This document shows, piece by piece, positions 31,734 through 44,500 of a DNA stretch of 64,000 bases; positions within the stretch are counted from its first letter, which is position 1, and each line of letters starts with the position of its first letter. Where the stretch lies: the NCBI GenBank assembly GCA_029216955.1, contig JANAVB010002199.1, forward strand, positions 17,421,561-17,485,560, in the 5' to 3' direction. This DNA is from Iris pallida. Its lineage: Eukaryota; Streptophyta; Magnoliopsida; Asparagales; Iridaceae. The notes beneath the pieces are model-generated. The model ran no database searches. It saw only the letters and a program-made list of their open reading frames with translations, and was not told where the DNA came from. The translations under genes and the position numbers were made by a program.

Positions 31734-34700
31734 GTGAGAGCGCCGGAGAGAGTGAGAGCACCGGAGGGGGGAGAGGAGAGAGAGTGAGAGAGTAAAATAG
31801 GGAGAAATGAATTGGTGGGGGAATATAATTAGAATTTAGCGACGTTCATACTAACGTCGCTAAAAGCGACGTTTCGTGACGACTAGCTCATGTAACTATG
31901 TAGCCGTAGATGAAGTTGACTGTCCTCCGATGTAACACCCAATTTTCCAGATGAGGGTAATTTTGAAATTTTATAATTTTAATTATTAATTATTGATATT
32001 TGATTCACAATATGATTTTTAGTGATTTTTAATAATTTTTAAACTATTTAAGAATTAATTTTAGTCATGACTTGTGATTTTGATGTGCTACTAGTGAAAC
32101 CTGAGAGACTGCATGACCTAGAGCCTAACCATGTCATTATGATGACTTAATTATCATTTTTAGCCTAGGGGTAATTTGGTCATTTTGACTTATTTGAATT
32201 ATTTGGTGATTTGTTGAATTGGTGAATTCTAGTTGACTTGACTTGTTGAGACCTAGTGGACTAGCCTAGAAGCTAACCCTAGCCATGGTGACCCTAGTCT
32301 AACTCGAGTTAACCTATTTTAGTCATTAGAGAATAGTTTTAGAATGGGGGGTTGTGGTTTAGTGAATTTAAGTCATGGTTTGAGGTTTCATGAAATGACT
32401 TATGGCTTAACTATTTAATTGATCATGACTTAAGCCCATGGGCCATTTAGTGAACCCTAACCCTAATTATTGAACCTATGAACAGCCACATAGGGATCCC
32501 CATCCTATTTAAACACTTGTTCATTAGGGCTTGCCTCTTTTTATCATTCCAACACTTGGAGAAAAGAGAGGTATTCTTTCCCCTTCCAAAAATTCTCATT
32601 TATTCATTTGATCTCTTTTTTCATCCTAGTCTTTTGCATTAGGTTCTAATTTTTGTATATTAAATATTTCTGGAGGTTAATCTCAGTTTTGGGCTCAATT
32701 GGAACATTTGGCCATCAAGAGGAACACCCCCCATTTAGAGCTTTCTTACAATTTTGCACCTATAAGTAAAACTCCTCAAATGATTTAAATTTCTGTTTTC
32801 TTTGCATTTAGGGCTAGATCTAGGAGTCCCCTAGGTGTCCCTGAAATTTGGGTGAATTTCGTGTCTGTTTGGTGTCCGTATCGGACACGTGTCGTATGGT
32901 ATGTTAGGTGTTCGACGAAATGCCTCAATGGATTGAATGTTATTGTTTTTCAAAACAAATTATATATTTGGATAGCTCTTGATGTATACATTAATTATGT
33001 TGAGCACTGAGTTGGTTTTTATGCACTTTTCGTGTCCAAATCGGACACGCACCGCACGCACGATACTGCGCACAGGCCCGTGCGGCTGTCCTGCTGTTCG
33101 AGCGCCTTTGCGGACACGACACGACACGAGACACCACGAAAATTGGGGTGTGGGTGCGGGCACTGACTGACAGGACCCCCACAAAATTTTTTGGGTCCTC
33201 GTTGTCTGTGCACAAAGAAAACGAGGCTGCACTGTCTCGTGCCTGCTCGTGCACGCTGTGCGTGTCCCCTTCATTTCGGGGCTGACACCGGACACGATAC
33301 TCCACCAGGACATGTGGAATTTGGTGAGGTGATGGATCCCATGTCTGACTCGACCCTCACCAAGTTTTGTGGCACTTGGTTGCGAGTCGAGGAAGTTCTC
33401 GCGCTCGCATCGAAATGCCCTGACACGTACACACGAAATTCAAGCCACTGATACGGCTTTGAATCTCGGACACGACACAACTTGGCCACGACTCAGGCAC
33501 CTAGGAACATACCCCTATATCCCATGTGTCACCTTGCAAGAACACGGCTCGTCTCGAGCACTGAGTCGTGTCCAATCGGACACGACATCGCTGCACGAGG
33601 TTGCCTGTGCAGAGTTTGGCATACTGTTTCGATTGACACTTGGACACCTCGTGTCCTATTTTTTGGACACGAATGCATCTCTATGACACGTACACGTATG
33701 CTAGATGGATTACCAACCCATGATTTGGTGTTTTACTTGGTTTTGATTCGAATTAGGTTGTGGGATGAGTTGGTATCGGGTAATATCAGAGTTTAGGAAT
33801 CTAGTTCCTGATTTTGTAACTTTTTGTTATTTGATTAGGTGTATACAATTTCAGATCATAGATGTGATACTGTTAAGAGGAGTATACTAGATTATTTTGT
33901 GTTTTGTTCATTTTCGATTGAATGGTTGTTAGGCCTTGGGATTTTGATATGGGCTTGAATGTGTGAATTAACATACATTACACCCATTTTCCTGAGACTG
34001 AACTGGTTTGGACTCTGAACTGAATATTGTTCATGTACTAATTTTCTCACCTAGTACTATCAACCTATTTCCAGATTTATGTGTTTAGTGGCTCACTGGT
34101 TGCACTGACACTTGAACACATTGTTTAGCTCACTGTTACACTATCAATTTCCTGTCACTCATTTCACTCACTGCACACTCTTTCACAAGTGTTCACTCCA
34201 CATTTGCATTCACTTTTAGCCCTTTGCTTGTCCAGATACACCCTTAGTTCACTGCACTCGAATGGTATCATAGTTCATACAATTTCTGACACATGTCATA
34301 TGAATCAGAACCTACATGTTCTGCCCTTCTATACACACACACCCAGTTCCTATATGTATGCACACACATGGTTTCCTTACAGTTTTCACACACAAGTTGT
34401 GAGTGTGGGGGTTATATTGAATCCTTCCTTAACAACTGTCACCTTCACATTTGTTCACTGTCAGTTATACACACACACACCAAACTGATTTTAGCACACA
34501 CCACTCTACAAAATTGAATTCCTTTTGACACACACACACAAACTTGCTTTCATGCCACCTATCACCCTCACACACATGGTTTTCCTGTCAGTTGCCCAAT
34601 AGCACACACTCTTGCACTCTTTTAACCTATACACACACAACATCCCCTTCCTTTTGGTTCACTGAGAACAGCCCTTTCCTTTTCATATGTCCTAGTATTG

Positions 34701-35233
34701 GTTAGTATAGATTCGAGTGTGTTGTTTGGTTAGGATATGTTAGAGTTTGATAGAGAGTGAGTGTTAGAGTAGTGGGTTAGTGGTTAGGATATGATGCATC
34801 CTAGGTTAGTCTCAAATGTTTAGAGGGATTGTTAGTGTCATGATGTTAGTCTAAATAGGATGTGATGTAGGGTTAGTCTAGATTTTAGTATCTTTTGAGG
34901 ATTAGTTATATGTTAGATGGGTATATCCTAGGATGTTAGTTTAAGGATACTATTTAGACAAGTAAGGTAATAAGGAATACATAGACTAAGGTAATGGATA
35001 TTACCTATTAGCCTAGCAAAGGGGGTTAGACCTATAGCTAAGGTTTGTGAGTTTAATATCTAGGGTTGGTTTACCTTTTATGGGAAATAAGGTAATGAGC
35101 TATCTAGGTATAGGGTAATGGTTGCTAATAGCCTAGATTAGAGTGTTAGTGGGTAAATATCTAACATGAGGGTAATGTTGGGTACATGGATACTAGATGT
35201 AGGTATCTTGGTAGGTAAGGGTTGATATAGGAT

Positions 35234-35445
35234 TGTTTGACCTAGTTGACTTAGTTTGACTAGTCCAGGTTGACTGGAGTTGACCAAAAGTCAATATTAG
35301 TCTGGATGTGACCAATTGACCTAGTTTGACTAGAGTATTGACTTGTGTTGACCCAGAGTTGACCAAGTTTGACTTGGACCTAGTTTGACCTAGACAGTTG
35401 ACCAGGTTTGACTTAGAGTTGACTTTGACCTAGATTGACCTAGAA
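35234..35445 (+). promoter_or_regulatory. W-box array (TTGACC/TTGACT) in the LTR
   Basis: About 17 forward TTGAC[CT] cores and one reverse in roughly 210 bases. TTGAC[CT] is the core bound by WRKY transcription factors. The second LTR has the array at about 44868-45030 with a few copies lost by a short deletion. Binding is inferred from the motif only. Confidence 0.6.
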
Positions 35446-35709
35446 ATTATGTAGATTGCATCATAACCATCATTTGCCTTGTTTTAAACATATTATAACC
35501 TGTACTGTTCTATTTAGGACATTGTGACTCCGGTGCAGACATCTGACATTACACTACTCTTTTTAGAGTATCAGGCGAGTACATTCTCTGATAGTTCTCT
35601 CATTTATTTGCCAGTTACTGTATTTCAGTTCTATTTAGTTTTATGTGATTCTCTGATACCACACGTATGGATATTTCTGGATTCATGTATGCGACACACT
35701 CACCATATT

Positions 35710-38665
35710 TGTCACGACCCGGTCCCAATTACTTGGGTCGAATCGGATCATGCCCAGCCTGCACCGTTGTTGAGACGGCGGCAGTAAGCTGTATCACTCA
35801 TGCAGGTAAATAAAACAACACAGTCTAATTGCCACAACTTTAATAATTCGAATAGTTTAAAACTTTTTACAATAAAATGAAAGATACATCTGAGATACAT
35901 TATTTCCACAAACATCATGAATTATAAAAGAAGAAGAAAAAAAAATCTAGGCAACCAGCTCATCAGTCTCGAGATCATCGTCCTCTAGTTGGGACCTCGG
36001 GAAATATCGCGGAACAAAGCCTCATCAGTGATACCTAAAATGTTGGGTCTCCAGTCAGAAGGGAGCAAAGTACAATTTATGCTAATTTGACAATTGAAAT
36101 AATAGAATCATGCACTTTTAAACAATTTTTGAAACCAACAGTTTAAGCAGTTACAGTTTTAAAACAGTTACAGTTCTGTGATGTGAATAGGTAATAAAAT
36201 ATGACCGGCTTGGGTTTGTTACAGTTCAGATACAGCTTATCCCCGTGTGTATGAGGGGTAAGCTAATAGTTACAGTAGTTACAGTAGTTTGGATGTGGTC
36301 ATACTCATTACACTACTCCTCCAGTCCCCAATAGTTACAGTAGTTACAGTCAATGCTCTCAAAGAGAGTTCCGTGTTGTATCGTGGTTTAAACTTGCAAT
36401 AAAACAATTACTAAATAATTGTAAACTAACACAAAATGTACTTGCCTTTGTTTTATTGACTGGATTCGTTTGTTGATTCCGGGGTGATGCTAGTACAGTC
36501 CTCGAAACCCTACAATTGAGAATTGACTCAGGTTTCAGGTTTACCAATCTAGCTACGCTAGTTGAAATCTCTATTTGTGTCCTAGTCCAATTTTAATTCT
36601 TTAATTAACCAAACACGAAAAATACGATTATTAGTGCGTTGATTTAGTACGAGGAAAAAGATCGTTTTAAACTTTTGAATTCGGAAAACTTCGTCGATAC
36701 CAGATTAATTATTAAAACTTGGTATTTTCATAGTACATAAATATAAAGCTAATTTTCTTATTTAGTGAGAAATACATGATTTTTAATTAAATAGAAACTT
36801 GTCAATTTTTAGGTGAGAAAATCTTAATTATTTTTTTATACGAAAATACCTTTTTATTCAATTTACTCGTTTAATACAAAAACTCGCAAAACCAGGAATA
36901 ACTAAAATCTAAGCTACCAATTACAGTTACAGACCACAGCCAGCTGGGCTTATGCCCATTACAATTTATTTACATAAATTGAAATAAGATAAAACCGCCG
37001 TTAGTCCTAAACTTTAAATAAATAAAATATGAATAAAATTAAATAGTAAAAATAAAGATAAATATAGAGTCTCAGATATGGTCCAATCCTCAACTGGCTA
37101 ATGCCTCAACGTTTGGGCGAAGCCGGTTTCGTTTGCACTTAGCCGGGCCCATTGACCGGTACGGTCGTCGCCCAAAACCAAATATCAATAAAATTCCGAA
37201 ATCTATTTTAAATTCATTTTTAAAATAATCTAGAATTTACGGAAAAATTCGGCAGCATCTCCTCTGTTTTTGGTCAACCCAAAAACTGAAAAATAGCCGA
37301 TAATTTTCCTGCAAATCCCAAACCAGGGAATCCCCAAAATATATATACAGAATAAACACAACCAATCCACGGATAAATTCGGAACTACCCGAATAATTTT
37401 CAGAAGTCCGTTTCCAACCCAAAAACTCACAGAACGCTACCGGAAAAATCTGGAAAGCCAAAACATACCAAAAACCAATTCTCGAAATATTCCGAAAATC
37501 TAAAATAATCCACAGAACCTTTCCGAAGGTTCCAAAAAATACGACGTCGCTAAAACCGAATTCCTAAAGGGAATCGGGGACCATTTCTCATCATAGACTA
37601 GAAAAAATGGGCGGGACAGGGGTTATACCTCCGGTTGCTCGGCTAGAGCTCTCAGATGAATAATAATAGAAAGAATTTGAGATCCAGACAGCAAAATAAT
37701 CCCGAAACAGCACTGGTTCGGAGTCCGAGACGCGACGGGGCGTTGGGACAGCAGCGGACAGCGGCAACGCTGCCACAGAACAGCAGATCGGGTCACGAGG
37801 TCGCAGCCAGGGGAGTGCGCGGGCTAGGGCACGCGCCTAGGTCAGCGGAAAGGCCGACAGGGGGCGGCCGGAGCGCTGGAGAAAGGGGCACGGGTTCGGG
37901 GCGCGCTGGCGAAAGCTCGGCCATGCGGGCTCGGGCGCGAGCGGGATCCGACGGCGGAGGCCGACGGGGTGTGGGCGCGGCTCCACTGGACGGGTGGCCG
38001 TCGACGGGAGGGGGCGCGCTGGGGCACGACGTCGAGGGAGTCGGAGGCCGGCGTGTCCTCGGGGTCGAGCGGAGAAGCTCGGGGCCGAAGCTTCGGGAGA
38101 AGGGTTGAGGGAGAGAGATTGGTAAAGTGATGGAGAAGTTCTTCTCTTCTGAGTGAATTTGATGAGAAGGAGGAGAGAGTGGTGAGTATGGTGTGAGTGA
38201 AGGAGTTAAAGAAATGGGAAGTTATAAGGGAGGAATGGGAGTTGAGGAGTTGTGCTGGAGTTACGGAAATGAGGGGGCGGCTGTGTGCTGGTGTATGGTG
38301 GAGGAAGTAATGAGGAGTTATAAGGGGAGATGATGGAGGAGCTTGTGGAGAGGAGAATAAGGGGGTCATGGAACGTGGAAAGTTGGGGAGAGTGTGCTGG
38401 TCCTTCGGGACCAGCTCTCCAAATGTATTTTTTTTAATATCATTAACCAAAAAAATTTTAGGAAAGAAAAGGGATTGGGTTCGGCTCAGGCTCGGGTCTG
38501 GGTTCGGACTCGGGTCTGGGTTTGAACTCAAAAATCCATGTTATTTAATTTTTTTTTGAAATCATTTTAACACTCAAAAGATATAATACTAATAATAATA
38601 ATAGAAATACTAATAATAATACTAAAACATTAATAATAATTTATCACAAAAATATGGGTTTCACA
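35710..38665 (-). mobile_element. Solo LTR (2956 bp) nested in the 5' LTR, TSD ATATT
   Basis: TGTCACGACCCGGTCCC ... GGGTTTCACA is bounded by ATATT (35705-35709 and 38666-38670). The sister LTR shows the uninterrupted site ACCATATTATCTGGCC at about 45293. Homologous to 14717-17886. A GC-rich island lies at 37690-38100. Orientation uncertain. Confidence 0.93.
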
Positions 38666-39792
38666 ATATTATCTGGCCTCTATTACTGGAATCACTGGAA
38701 TCATTTCAGAATCTATTTCTGGAATCATCATATTTTGGCTGGACTCATCTCGATTCTCGTATCGAATTCTGGATTCATATGTATTACGCGACGGGGAAAT
38801 ATTGAATAAGACATGTAGACATACCCCAAATCTGGAATCTCCAACTGGAATCTACTGAAAGCATAGCCATCTCTTGCCTGATCAGTGAGAGATGTGCCTG
38901 ATTACCCACAGCCGTTTACATGTCGATCTCGGTATTTTAAAACACACTATTAGATTAGCTGGACTCACCTGGATTCTTGATCACTACCTAGAATCATCTG
39001 GTACTGGATTCATCTTGTATTAGATTCATCCCGTACTGGATTTATAGTAGTTTACACTTGTTTTACATTTACTGTCTGGACTCATTATGTTGCTTTAGTT
39101 CAGCTAGATTTACTTTACAGTCTTCATTGTCATTATTATTCTCTTGTTTAGTTACTTACTTTCCTTGTATCTTATCTGTTCTCCATACCATCACATGTAT
39201 ATAAACTGCCATATTCATCAATAAAACTGTCTATAACTGCTTTATAGTTCCCTGTCATTTACTTGGGTTTTCTTGATGAGTTGTACTCGTTCCTGTCCTG
39301 ACTGGACCTGTTGAAAATTTTACAGATGACTGCCCTGAGGACACATGTCCTACATATTACTGTGGAGATGGTTTAGCTACCTATGGCCCCGACACTCAGA
39401 AGTGATTGGGAGATTAGCTAGTTGTTGTTCAGCTTTCATGTTTAGAACTTGAGTTGTATATAGTTGAGATTGTAGTTGAGATTGTAGTTGAGATTTTAGT
39501 TGAGATTGTAGTAGAGATTTTCTGAGTTTATATTTATTAGTTGTTGGTTTTATTCTGTTATTTAGTCTTTAGTTATAACTTCTGTGATATCTTATCGTTC
39601 TTAGACTGTGATTGAGATTCATTATATCTATACTTGTCCTCCGTTCGGAGTTGAGATTTGACAAGTACATTATATAATTGCGTGAGTTGTTGATTAGATA
39701 GTCACCTAGGACAGCGTTCTACCGCCGACACTGCGGCGTAGGCTGGGCGTTGTTACGTGCTCGTACCCTCACAGTGGGTGCGGGTCGTGACA

Positions 39793-40059
39793 TATTTTTA
39801 TTGGTGGCCCATGCAGGTCGAGAGTCGCATTAGTGCGATATTGTGGTAGTACGGTGACTTAGTTGTACTGTCGCGAGCTTGCGATAGGATTGAGAGATAG
39901 GCTTTAACGGAGAGGCGCTCAATCATAGTTAGGAAAAAATTCTGCTTCAATTCATGCCATCTACATATCTTACTGATTGTCTTCTTTGAAATAAACTGTC
40001 CTCCTTTGATTTTATCGATTCCTGCTCAGTATTGACTTCCTTTTCGATCTGTCCTCAGG
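39793..40059 (+). other. Leader of the gag-only element
   Basis: Untranslated region between the 5' LTR and gag. TTGGTGGCCCATG at 39801 is in the primer-site position but does not match the initiator-Met consensus. No gene. Confidence 0.45.
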
Positions 40060-41415
40060 ATGGTGGAGACACGATCACATCGCTCTGGTACAGTAGCCGC
40101 TGCAGAGGGGTCTGCCACCTCTCACCTTCAGCAGCCAGCCCCTGGTACCACACCCCAGTCATACCAGCTGGGGTGGATGTTTCAGCAGCTTTCGGAGATC
40201 CATCAGCTGGGGTGGGTGTTCCATCAGCTGGGAGGCAGAGTCCGGTGCTTCCCGAGATCCTTCCACCGTAGCAGCCTCCACCTGCAGGGATGGTAGATGC
40301 TGTTCATCTATTTTCTTTCGTGGAGAGGATTCTGGCGTCTCACCAACAGCAGCAGCAGCGACAGACTGCCGATTATCGTCAGGGGATTAACGAGGCCCAC
40401 CAGCTGGTTCGTGCTACAGTAGAGATGGTGACTGCTCAGGGAGAGCAGCAGCAGCCTCGTCGGAAGGAGAAGGATATACAGGACTTCCAGAAGATGCATC
40501 CCAGAGAGTTCCTGGGCACTAAGGGCATTCATTATGCAGACGACTGGATAGAGCATATCGAGGAGATATTCAGGCTGGCAGAGATACCAGATCGACTCCA
40601 TATCGAGGTGGCAGGCTGTCAGATGCAGGACTTAGCCCGTGCGTGGTACCAGACAGATCCCAGGGTGGGAGTTGAGGGCCAGACTTGGGCCCAGTTCAAG
40701 GAACTGTTTAAGGAGCAGTTCTTTCCTGATGTAGCCTTGGGAGGCATAGAGGCACAGTTTGAGGGTCTGGTTCAGGGAAACCAGACGGTAGCTGAGTATG
40801 CCGGGGAGTTTTGTCGATTGGCCCGATTCATAGATGACTTGACTGAGAAGACGAAGGCGAGGAAGTTCCGCCGAGGCTTGGTTAGGGAGGTTCGGTCGCT
40901 GACTAAGAGCGACCGGAACGCTACCTTTGCAGAGATATTTCTGGGGTATGGCAGCGGAGGATGACCTAGGGTTGAAGTTGAAGAGGGGTCGTGACTTCCA
41001 GAGTGGTAGCAGCAGCGGAGGCCAGGCCAAGAGGCCTAAGCCTCATGTTCAGATTCAGCAGACCCGGGCACCGGTGATGGTTCAGCAGGTGCAGCATCAG
41101 TATCGGGGTCAGGACCCGAAGGCAATCAGTTGTTCCTACTGCAGGAAGTTGGGACACACCAGGGAGCAGTGTAGGAAGAGGCTGAAGGTTTGCTATTCCT
41201 GTGGGTCTGAAGCCCACCGGAAGATAGACTGCCCCTTTGTACCTCCTCTTGAGGGAGCTAGGCCACCTGTAGCTCAGCACCAGAGGGGCGGAGCTTTTGC
41301 GATGGCGGTCGAGGAGACCGACGCTGCAGGTGATGGGTTAGCAGGTTTGTCCTTCTCATTCTTCTTCCCACTTTCCTGTGTGATTCTATTAGTACCTGCC
41401 AGGATATTATTTTGA
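40060..41415 (+). pseudogene. gag: Frameshifted gag of the long-LTR element
   Basis: Starts at ATG 40060 (MVETRSHRSG). The reading frame changes near 40270-40290 and again near 40940. Middle part: Gln-rich, then a retrotransposon Gag domain with DWIEHIEEIF, ARAWYQTDP, WAQFKELFKEQFFP and EYAGEFCRLARF. Last part: SKRG-like basic linker, then two zinc knuckles, CSYCRKLGHTREQC and CYSCGSEAHRKIDC, and a stop at 41413-41415 where a protease would begin. Gag would package element RNA into particles. Two frameshifts make this copy non-functional unless they are sequencing errors. Confidence 0.88.
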
Positions 41416-41564
41416 TTTCTAGATAGTGTAGCGACCCCGTTCGAGACTGTAAAATCATGACCAGTAGGATTGTGTTTCTTCGACCTTGATTGCTGGGGAT
41501 TTGACCTAGTAGGGATGCGATCATTTTAATTTCGAGGATGAAATTTTTCTAAGGTGGGTAGGAT
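41416..41564 (+). other. Pre-LTR segment of the gag-only element
   Basis: A short non-coding join from gag to the 3' LTR. TTTCGAGGATGAAATTTTTC at 41530, then GGTGGGTAGGAT, acts as the purine-rich primer region. The missing pol would have lain here, so a large deletion or a pol-less ancestor is implied. Confidence 0.7.
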
Positions 41565-44500
41565 TGTAACACCCAGTTTTCCAGATGAGGGTAATTTTGA
41601 AATTTTATAATTTTAATTATTAATTATTGATATTTGATTCACAATATAATTTTTAGTGATTTTTAATAATTTTTAAACTATTTAAGAATTGATTTTAGTC
41701 ATGACTTGTGATTTTGATGTGCTGCTAGTGAAACCTGAGAGACTGCATGACCTAGAGCCTAACCATGTCGTTATGATGACTTAATTATCATTTTTAGCCT
41801 AGGGATAATTTGGTTATTTTGACTTATTTGAATTATTTGGTGATTTGTTGAATTGGTGAATTCTAGTTGACTTGACTTGTTGAGACCTAGTGGACTAGCC
41901 TAGAAGCTAACCCTAGCCTTGGTGACCCTAGTCTAACTCGATTTAACCTATTTTAGTCATTAGAGAATAGTTTTAGAATGAGGGGTTGTGGTTTAGTGAA
42001 TTTAAGTCATGGTTTGAGGTTTCATGAAATGACTTATGGCTTAACTATTTAATTGATCATGACTTAAGCCCATGGGCCATTTAGTGAACCCTAACCCTAA
42101 TTATTGAACCTATGAACAGCCACATAGGGATCCCTACCCTATTTAAATACTTGTTCATTAGGGCTTGCCTCTTTTTATCATTCCAACACTTGGAGAAAAG
42201 AGAGGTATTCTTCCCCCTTCCAAAAATTCCTATTTATTCATTTGATCTCCTTTTTCATCCTAGTCTTTTGCATTAGGTTCTAATTTTTGTATATTTAATA
42301 TTTCTGGCGGTTAATCTCAGTTTTTGGCTCAATTGGAATATTTGGCTATCAAGAGGAACACCCCCCATTTGGAGCTTTCTTGCAATTTTGTACCTATAGG
42401 TAAAACTCCTCAAATTGATTTAAATTTCTATTTTCTTTGCATTTAGGGCTAGATCTAGGAGTCCCCTAGGTGTCGCTGAAAATTGGGTAAATTTTGTGTC
42501 CGTTTGGTGTCCGTATCGGACACGTGTCGTATGGTATGTTAGGTGTTCGACGAAATGCCTCAATGGATTGAATGTTATAATTTTTCAAAACAAATTATAT
42601 ATTTGGATAGCTCTTGATGTGTACATTAATTATGTTGAGCACTGAGTTGGTTTTATGCACTTTTTGTGTCCAAATCGGACACGCACCGCACGTACGACAC
42701 TGCGCACATGCCCGTGCGGCTATCCTGCTGTTCGAGCGCCTTTGCGGACACGACAAGACACGAGACACCACGAAAATTGGTGTGTGGGTGCGGGCACTGA
42801 ATGACAGGACCACCAAAAAATTTCGTAGGTCCTCGTTGTCGGTGCACGAAGAAAACGAGGCTGCACTGTCTCGTGCCTGCTCGTGCACGCTGTGCGTGTC
42901 CCCTTCATTTCGGGGCTGACACAGGACACGATACTCCACCAGGACACGTGGAATGGTGAGGTGATGGTTCCCATGTCTGACTCGACCCTCACCAAGTTTC
43001 GTGGCACTTGGTTGCGAGTCGAGGAAGTTCTCACGCTCGCATCGAAATGCCCTGACACGCACACACGAAATTCAAGCCACTGATACGGCTTTGAATCTCG
43101 GACATGACACAACTTGGCCACGACTCAGGCACCTAGGAACATACCCCTATATCCCACGTGTCACCTTGCAAGAACACGGCTCGTCTCGAGCACTGAGTCG
43201 TGTCCAATCGGACACGACATCGCTGCACGAGGCTGCCTGTGTAGAGTTTGGCACACTATTTCGATTGACACTTGGACACCTCGTGTCCTATTTTTTGGAT
43301 ACGAATGCATCTCTATGACACGTACACGTATGCTAGATGGATTACCAACCCATGATTTGGTGTTTTACTTGGTTTTGATTCGAATTAGGTTGTGGGATGA
43401 GTTGGTATCGGGTAATATCAGAGTTTAGGAATCTAGTTCCTGATTTTGTAACTTTTTGTTATTTGATTAGGTGTATACAATTTCAGATCATAGATGTGAT
43501 ACTGTTAAGAGGAGTATACTATATTACTTTGTGTTTTGTTCATTTTCGATTGAATGGTTGTTAGGCCTTGGGATTTTGATATGGGCTTGAATGTGTGAAC
43601 TAACATACATTACACCCATTTTCCTGAGACTGAACTGGTTTGGACTCTGACCTGAATGTTGTTCATGTACTAATTTTCTCACCTAGTACTGTCAACCTAT
43701 TTCCAGATTTATGTGTTTAGTGGCTCACTGGTTGCACTGACACTTGAACACATTGTTTAGCTCACTGTTACACTATCAATTTCCTGTCACTCATTTCACT
43801 CACTGCACACTCTTTCACAAGTGTTCACTCCACATTTGCATTCACTTTTAGCCCTTTGCTTGTCCAGATACACCCTTAGTTCACTGCACTCGAATGGTAT
43901 CATAGTTCATACAATTTCTGACACATGTCATATGAATCAGAACCTACATGTTCTGCCCTTCTATACACACACACCCAGTTCCTATATGTATGCACGCACA
44001 TGTTTTCCTCACAGTTTTCACACACAAGTTTTGAGTGTGGGGGTTATATTGAATCCTTCCTTAACAACTGTCACCTTCACATTTGTTCACTGTCAGTTAT
44101 ACACACACACACCAAACTGATTTTAGCACACACCACTCTACAAAATTGAATTCCTTTTGACACACACACAAACTTGCTTTCATGCCACCTATCACCCTCA
44201 CACACATGGTTTTCCTGTCACTTGTCCAATATCACACACTCTTGCACTCTTTTAACCTATACACACACAACATCCCCTTCCTTCTGGTTCACTGAGAACA
44301 TCCCTTTCCTTTTCATATGTCCTAGTATTGGTTAGTATAGATTCGAGTGTGTTGTTTGGTTAGGGTATGTTCGAGTTTGATAGAGAGTGAGTGTTAGAGT
44401 AGTGGGTTAGTGGTTAGGATATCATGCATCCTAGGTTAGTCTCAAATGTTTAGAGGGATTGTTAGTGTCATGATGTTAGTCTAAATAGGATGTGATGTAG

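Larger units (their letters stand above)
31931..39792 (+). repeat. 5' LTR of the gag-only element, interrupted by a solo LTR
   Basis: Matches 41565-46410 along its length once 35710-38665 and one 5-bp duplication are removed (about 4.90 kb against 4.85 kb). Contains a GGACACG-rich block (32880-33680), a CACACA-rich block (34180-34640) and a W-box array (35230-35450). Frames here are not genes; they recur on both strands in both LTRs. Confidence 0.92.

Noticed and set aside
32450..32466. AACCCTAACCCTAA as an interstitial telomere
   Set aside because: Only about two units, inside an LTR and present in its twin at about 42090; at most a telo-box.
32960..33796. Five overlapping ~100-codon frames, repeated at 42595-43428
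   Set aside because: They recur because they lie in the two LTRs of one element; both strands are open and the substitutions between copies show no protein constraint.
36359..38559. The solo LTR at 35710-38665 as a gene-bearing insertion
   Set aside because: It has LTR termini, a 5-bp duplication and an empty site in the sister LTR, and no domains.
39793..39830. Standard initiator-Met primer site for the gag-only element
   Set aside because: TGGTATCAGAGC is absent; only TTGGT is shared at the expected place.
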